From contig DATKNA010000042.1 of assembly GCA_035541595.1 (NCBI GenBank), positions 1-6,891 of the forward strand: a stretch of DNA of 6,891 bases, in the 5' to 3' direction. Origin of the DNA: DATKNA01 sp035541595. Lineage in GTDB: Bacteria > Actinomycetota > Actinomycetes > Actinomycetales > Kineosporiaceae. A program made the translations under genes and the position numbers. Below are positions 4,773 to 6,891 of this stretch, piece after piece (the stretch's first letter is position 1; every line of letters begins with the position of its first letter). Under the pieces are notes generated by a model. It made no database searches. It was given only the letters and a program-made list of their open reading frames with translations, and was not told the origin of the DNA.

Positions 4773-5213
4773 ATGCGTGGCCGGTCGACCACTCCCCGCA
4801 CCCGGACCCGGGACCGGCACGGCCGGGGCCTGCGCGGCCCGCTCGTCCCCCGCGAGGTACCCGCATGGCGCAGCCGGCGGGACCGCTTCGACGACCGGGT
4901 GCTGGACGCCGTGGAGCGGCTGGAGCAACGCTGGGCGCGCCAGCTCGAGGGCGTCGAGTTCGCGGTCGAGGACATCCCCCCGAGCGACCCCGCACCGTGG
5001 GAGCACGACGAGGTGCCGCTGGGGCGCTTCTTCCCGGCGCAGGGCGGCCTGCCGCCGCGCGTCGTCGTCTACCGCCGGCCCGTGGAGAGCCGGGCGCCCG
5101 ACGGCCCGGAGGTGGGTGCCCTGGTCCACGAGGTGGTCGTCGAGCAGGTCGCGCACCTGCTGGGGCTGACGCCCGAGCAGGTGGACCCCAGCTACGGCAG
5201 CGACGAGGACTGA
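4773..5213 (+). CDS. Metallopeptidase family protein (Zincin_1-like), catalytic motif degenerate
   Basis: A 146-residue cytoplasmic protein, the only gene on the plus strand. Residues 1-40 are basic (DRHGRGLRGPL), typical of actinobacterial members. The core from about 38 carries RFDDRVLDAVERLEQRW, then VEFAVEDIP, VPLGRFFPAQ and PPRVVVYRRPVE. The C-terminal helix reads LVHEVVVEQVAHLLGL at 117-132. Minimal zincins of this family have HExxH followed by H-F-G at this point. Aligned on the LLG, the motif here is E124-Q-V-A-H128, so the first zinc histidine and the catalytic glutamate are replaced. The His119-Glu120 pair remains but is one helical turn out of register. Peptidase activity is therefore doubtful; a structural or binding role is as likely. 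ATG 4773 is chosen from the TACTCT box 6 nt upstream and the fit to homologue length. Confidence 0.85.
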   Translation: MRGRSTTPRTRTRDRHGRGLRGPLVPREVPAWRSRRDRFDDRVLDAVERLEQRWARQLEGVEFAVEDIPPSDPAPWEHDEVPLGRFFPAQGGLPPRVVVYRRPVESRAPDGPEVGALVHEVVVEQVAHLLGLTPEQVDPSYGSDED

Positions 5214-6769
5214 GCCGGCGGCCCGCCCAGCCACGGATCCGGTACGGCGAGCGGCGCATCCGTCGCGGCCGTCACCGTGGGCGTCAGCGGCAGCAGGGCC
5301 AGCAACGGCCCGCGCCGGTCGCTCACCCGGACGCCGACCCCGGCCCAGACCTCCTGCCCCCCGTGGACCACGAGCTCGAGGGCAGCCGCGTCCGGCCCCA
5401 GGTCCACGCCGACGGTGCGGCGCGCGGCGACGTGCGCCGGACGCTGGCGCACGACGGCCCCGTCCGGGCCGATCTGCCGGACGACGACGTCCGCGTCCTG
5501 GCCGGCGGCCGTCAGGGCGAGCGTCGTGACGCCGGTCGCGGGTGTCACGACGCGCTGCCGGGAGTCGATCGGCCGTGGGAGGGCCGCGACGACGTCGCCG
5601 CGCAGGGCCGGGGCGCCGGCGGCCCAGCCGACGTCGGCCGGCGCGACGTGCAGGGGCCCGGACGGCGGCCCGGCGACGCGGACGACGGCCCCGGCGACGA
5701 TCGGGACGTCGGCCTCGGCGAGCGCGGCGTACGCCCCGGGAACGAGTCCGGGGACCGGCACGTCCGCGACGCCGCCGGCGGGGACGGTGACCACTCCACC
5801 GCCCGGGAGCTGGACGTCTCCGGCGGGCCCCGACAGGTGCACGCGGACGACGGCGTCGTCGCCGCCCGGGGCCGCCAGGCGCACCGTCAGCGTGTCCGGG
5901 GGGGCGCCGGGGACGCCGGCGACGACGAGACCGGGCACCGTGACCTGCCGCGCGGCGGGCGCGGCGACCGGGACGTCGTCCACACCGGCGGGCGTCGTGC
6001 CCTCCAGCGCGCTGTCGTAGAGCAGCGATGCGACCCGGCCGCGCCGGGCGACGACGTGAACGGCGAGTCGGGCCAGGCCGGGCACGAGGGCGTCGAGCTG
6101 CACGGCGCGCACCCGCCCGGGCGCGACGACCAGCCCGCGCGCCGACGGCGTGGCCACGGGGCCCGACGGCCCCGCCACCAGGACGTCGACGACCGCCGGG
6201 GCGGGCGTGGGGTTCGCCAGCAGCAGCCGGGCCCGCCGGCCGGGGGCCGTCCCGCTGCCCACCAGCCACGCGTCGGCGGTGGCCGCGGGACACGCCGCGG
6301 CGACGAGTCCGCGCCGGTCCCCACCACGGGCCAGGGTGGCCTGGACCGCGGCGAGCGACGTCGGGTCGGGACCGGCCGGTGCCGCGGCCAGGCGGAGTGG
6401 GCGCCCGGGGTTCCCGTCCCGCTCCAGCACCCGAACGGCCCCGCCCCCGGTCCGCTGAGCGACCGCGGCCGGGCCGCCGTCCAATCCCGACAGGTGGGCA
6501 CGTGCCGCATCGGTGCCGGCCGCGACCGCGGTGAGCGCGAAGGGGCCGGCGTCCGGCAGCGGCGCGGAGCCGTCCGGTGCAACGGCGGTCTCCGGACCCG
6601 GACAGGTGAGCGTGGCCGTCGCCGCGGGGATGGCCAGCCGGTCACCGGCGTCTCCGACCCGGCCCGGGGGCCGCAGCGCCGGCCCCAGGGCGGGGAGCCG
6701 GTCGGCCGCGGCGATGCAGCCTGCGGCGGTGACGAGGGCCAGGCAGAGGGCACCGGCTCGGGCGATCAC
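5192..6769 (-). CDS. DUF5719 family exported protein
   Basis: A 525-residue protein with one N-terminal hydrophobic segment (about 5-22), either a signal anchor or a cleaved signal. TAAGC ending at Cys18 loosely fits a lipobox. The remainder is Ala/Val/Gly/Pro-rich, without other membrane segments, and looks like successive beta-sandwich units outside the membrane. DUF5719 hallmarks include TCPGP at 55-59, AACP at 158-161 followed by AWLVGSG and ARLLLANPTPAPAVVDV, and GRVASLLYDSALEG near 244-257. Cys56 and Cys160 could form a disulfide outside the cell. Function is unknown; homologues lie next to a family 2 glycosyltransferase, pointing to envelope polysaccharide or surface assembly. The GTG at 6769 overlaps the stop of the upstream gene (GTGA), indicating translational coupling, with GGGGGA 5 nt ahead. 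Its 3' end overlaps the convergent gene by 22 bp. Confidence 0.88.
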   Translation of the reverse strand: MIARAGALCLALVTAAGCIAAADRLPALGPALRPPGRVGDAGDRLAIPAATATLTCPGPETAVAPDGSAPLPDAGPFALTAVAAGTDAARAHLSGLDGGPAAVAQRTGGGAVRVLERDGNPGRPLRLAAAPAGPDPTSLAAVQATLARGGDRRGLVAAACPAATADAWLVGSGTAPGRRARLLLANPTPAPAVVDVLVAGPSGPVATPSARGLVVAPGRVRAVQLDALVPGLARLAVHVVARRGRVASLLYDSALEGTTPAGVDDVPVAAPAARQVTVPGLVVAGVPGAPPDTLTVRLAAPGGDDAVVRVHLSGPAGDVQLPGGGVVTVPAGGVADVPVPGLVPGAYAALAEADVPIVAGAVVRVAGPPSGPLHVAPADVGWAAGAPALRGDVVAALPRPIDSRQRVVTPATGVTTLALTAAGQDADVVVRQIGPDGAVVRQRPAHVAARRTVGVDLGPDAAALELVVHGGQEVWAGVGVRVSDRRGPLLALLPLTPTVTAATDAPLAVPDPWLGGPPAQSSSLP

Positions 6770-6891
6770 GGGGTTCCCCCGGCGGGGCGGCCCGGGCGGC
6801 GCCGGCGCAGCCGGAACCGGCGCCGACGCCGGCGCAGCAGCGGGCCGACGTAGAGCGGGCGGGTGGCGTCCTCGGGATGCTCGTCGTCGAA
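6766..6891 (-). CDS. C-terminal end of an upstream gene, probably a glycosyltransferase (partial)
   Basis: Reading in from the right edge, 41 codons remain, beginning FDDEHPEDATRPLYVGPLL and ending in a very basic tail with runs of five and four arginines and then PGRPAGGTP before TGA. The stop shares GTGA with the start of the DUF5719 gene, so the two are in one operon. Nothing in the visible part identifies an enzyme. The assignment rests on the usual order in actinobacteria, where a large family 2 glycosyltransferase precedes DUF5719. A basic tail would suit the cytoplasmic end of a membrane protein. The fragment is cut by the window, not truncated biologically. Confidence 0.65.
   Translation of the reverse strand, partial: FDDEHPEDATRPLYVGPLLRRRRRRFRLRRRRPGRPAGGTP
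6775..6780 (-). promoter_or_regulatory. Ribosome-binding site of the DUF5719 gene
   Basis: Minus-strand GGGGGA, 5 nt before the GTG at 6769, inside the end of the upstream coding sequence. It supports the coupled start. Confidence 0.45.

Noticed and set aside
6798..6824. Inverted repeat GGCGCCGG / CCGGCGCC with an 11-nt centre
   Set aside because: It falls inside the Arg-codon-rich tail of the upstream gene, where CGG/CGC/CGT runs create such palindromes by composition alone.
4865..6853. Plus-strand open frame of 662 codons opposite DUF5719
   Set aside because: Composition is almost only Arg, Gly, Ala, Pro and Asp, it overlaps the real metallopeptidase-family gene in another frame, and it has no recognisable motif.
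1..6891. Mobile elements, CRISPR arrays, tRNA or rRNA genes, phage genes, or a defence system
   Set aside because: No transposase or integrase motif, regularly spaced repeat, cloverleaf or defence-type domain was seen on either strand; every substantial gene fits a conserved actinobacterial neighbourhood.

Overview
The window is very GC-rich (about three quarters G+C by eye), densely coding, and carries a gene set typical of high-GC actinobacteria: a ManB-type phosphohexomutase, a Trm112-like zinc ribbon, a DUF3499 zinc-binding protein, an actinobacterial 'metallopeptidase family' protein and a DUF5719 envelope protein. Gene style and protein sequences best suit Geodermatophilaceae (Blastococcus, Geodermatophilus or Modestobacter). 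That placement is an inference from recalled homologues, not a search.

Layout, from high to low coordinates, because nearly everything is on the minus strand. The last 41 codons of an upstream gene with an Arg-rich tail (6766-6891, probably a glycosyltransferase by position) overlap the GTG start of the DUF5719 gene (5192-6769) by 4 bp. The only plus-strand gene, the metallopeptidase-family protein (4773-5213), meets DUF5719 tail to tail with a 22-bp overlap. A divergent promoter region (4616-4772) separates it from two tandem paralogous lipoprotein genes (3779-4615 and 2946-3722). Then follow DUF3499 (2505-2876), a 90-residue zinc-ribbon protein (2102-2374), manB (445-2025) and the Trm112-like gene (42-227). 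A strong ribosome-binding site at 8-13 shows that another minus-strand gene starts just beyond the left edge.

Functionally the window is a cell-envelope and sugar-metabolism locus. ManB makes mannose-1-phosphate and/or glucose-1-phosphate for GDP-mannose and glycan synthesis. DUF5719 and the two lipoproteins are exported. Three small zinc-ribbon proteins of unknown or adaptor function flank manB.

The most notable non-coding signal is start-site architecture. Four of the seven complete genes have no usable Shine-Dalgarno but carry a TANNNT -10 box 6, 6, 7 and 8 nt before the start codon, the arrangement of leaderless transcripts. The other three have ordinary ribosome-binding sites. Other points are a 36-bp tandem duplication that copies in-frame start codons at the 5' end of manB, an 8-bp inverted repeat over the DUF3499 promoter, and loss of the zincin HExxH motif in the metallopeptidase-family protein. 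I see no mobile element, tRNA, rRNA, CRISPR array or phage gene. The genes are a recognisable conserved neighbourhood rather than a new system; the lipoprotein pair is the least expected part.
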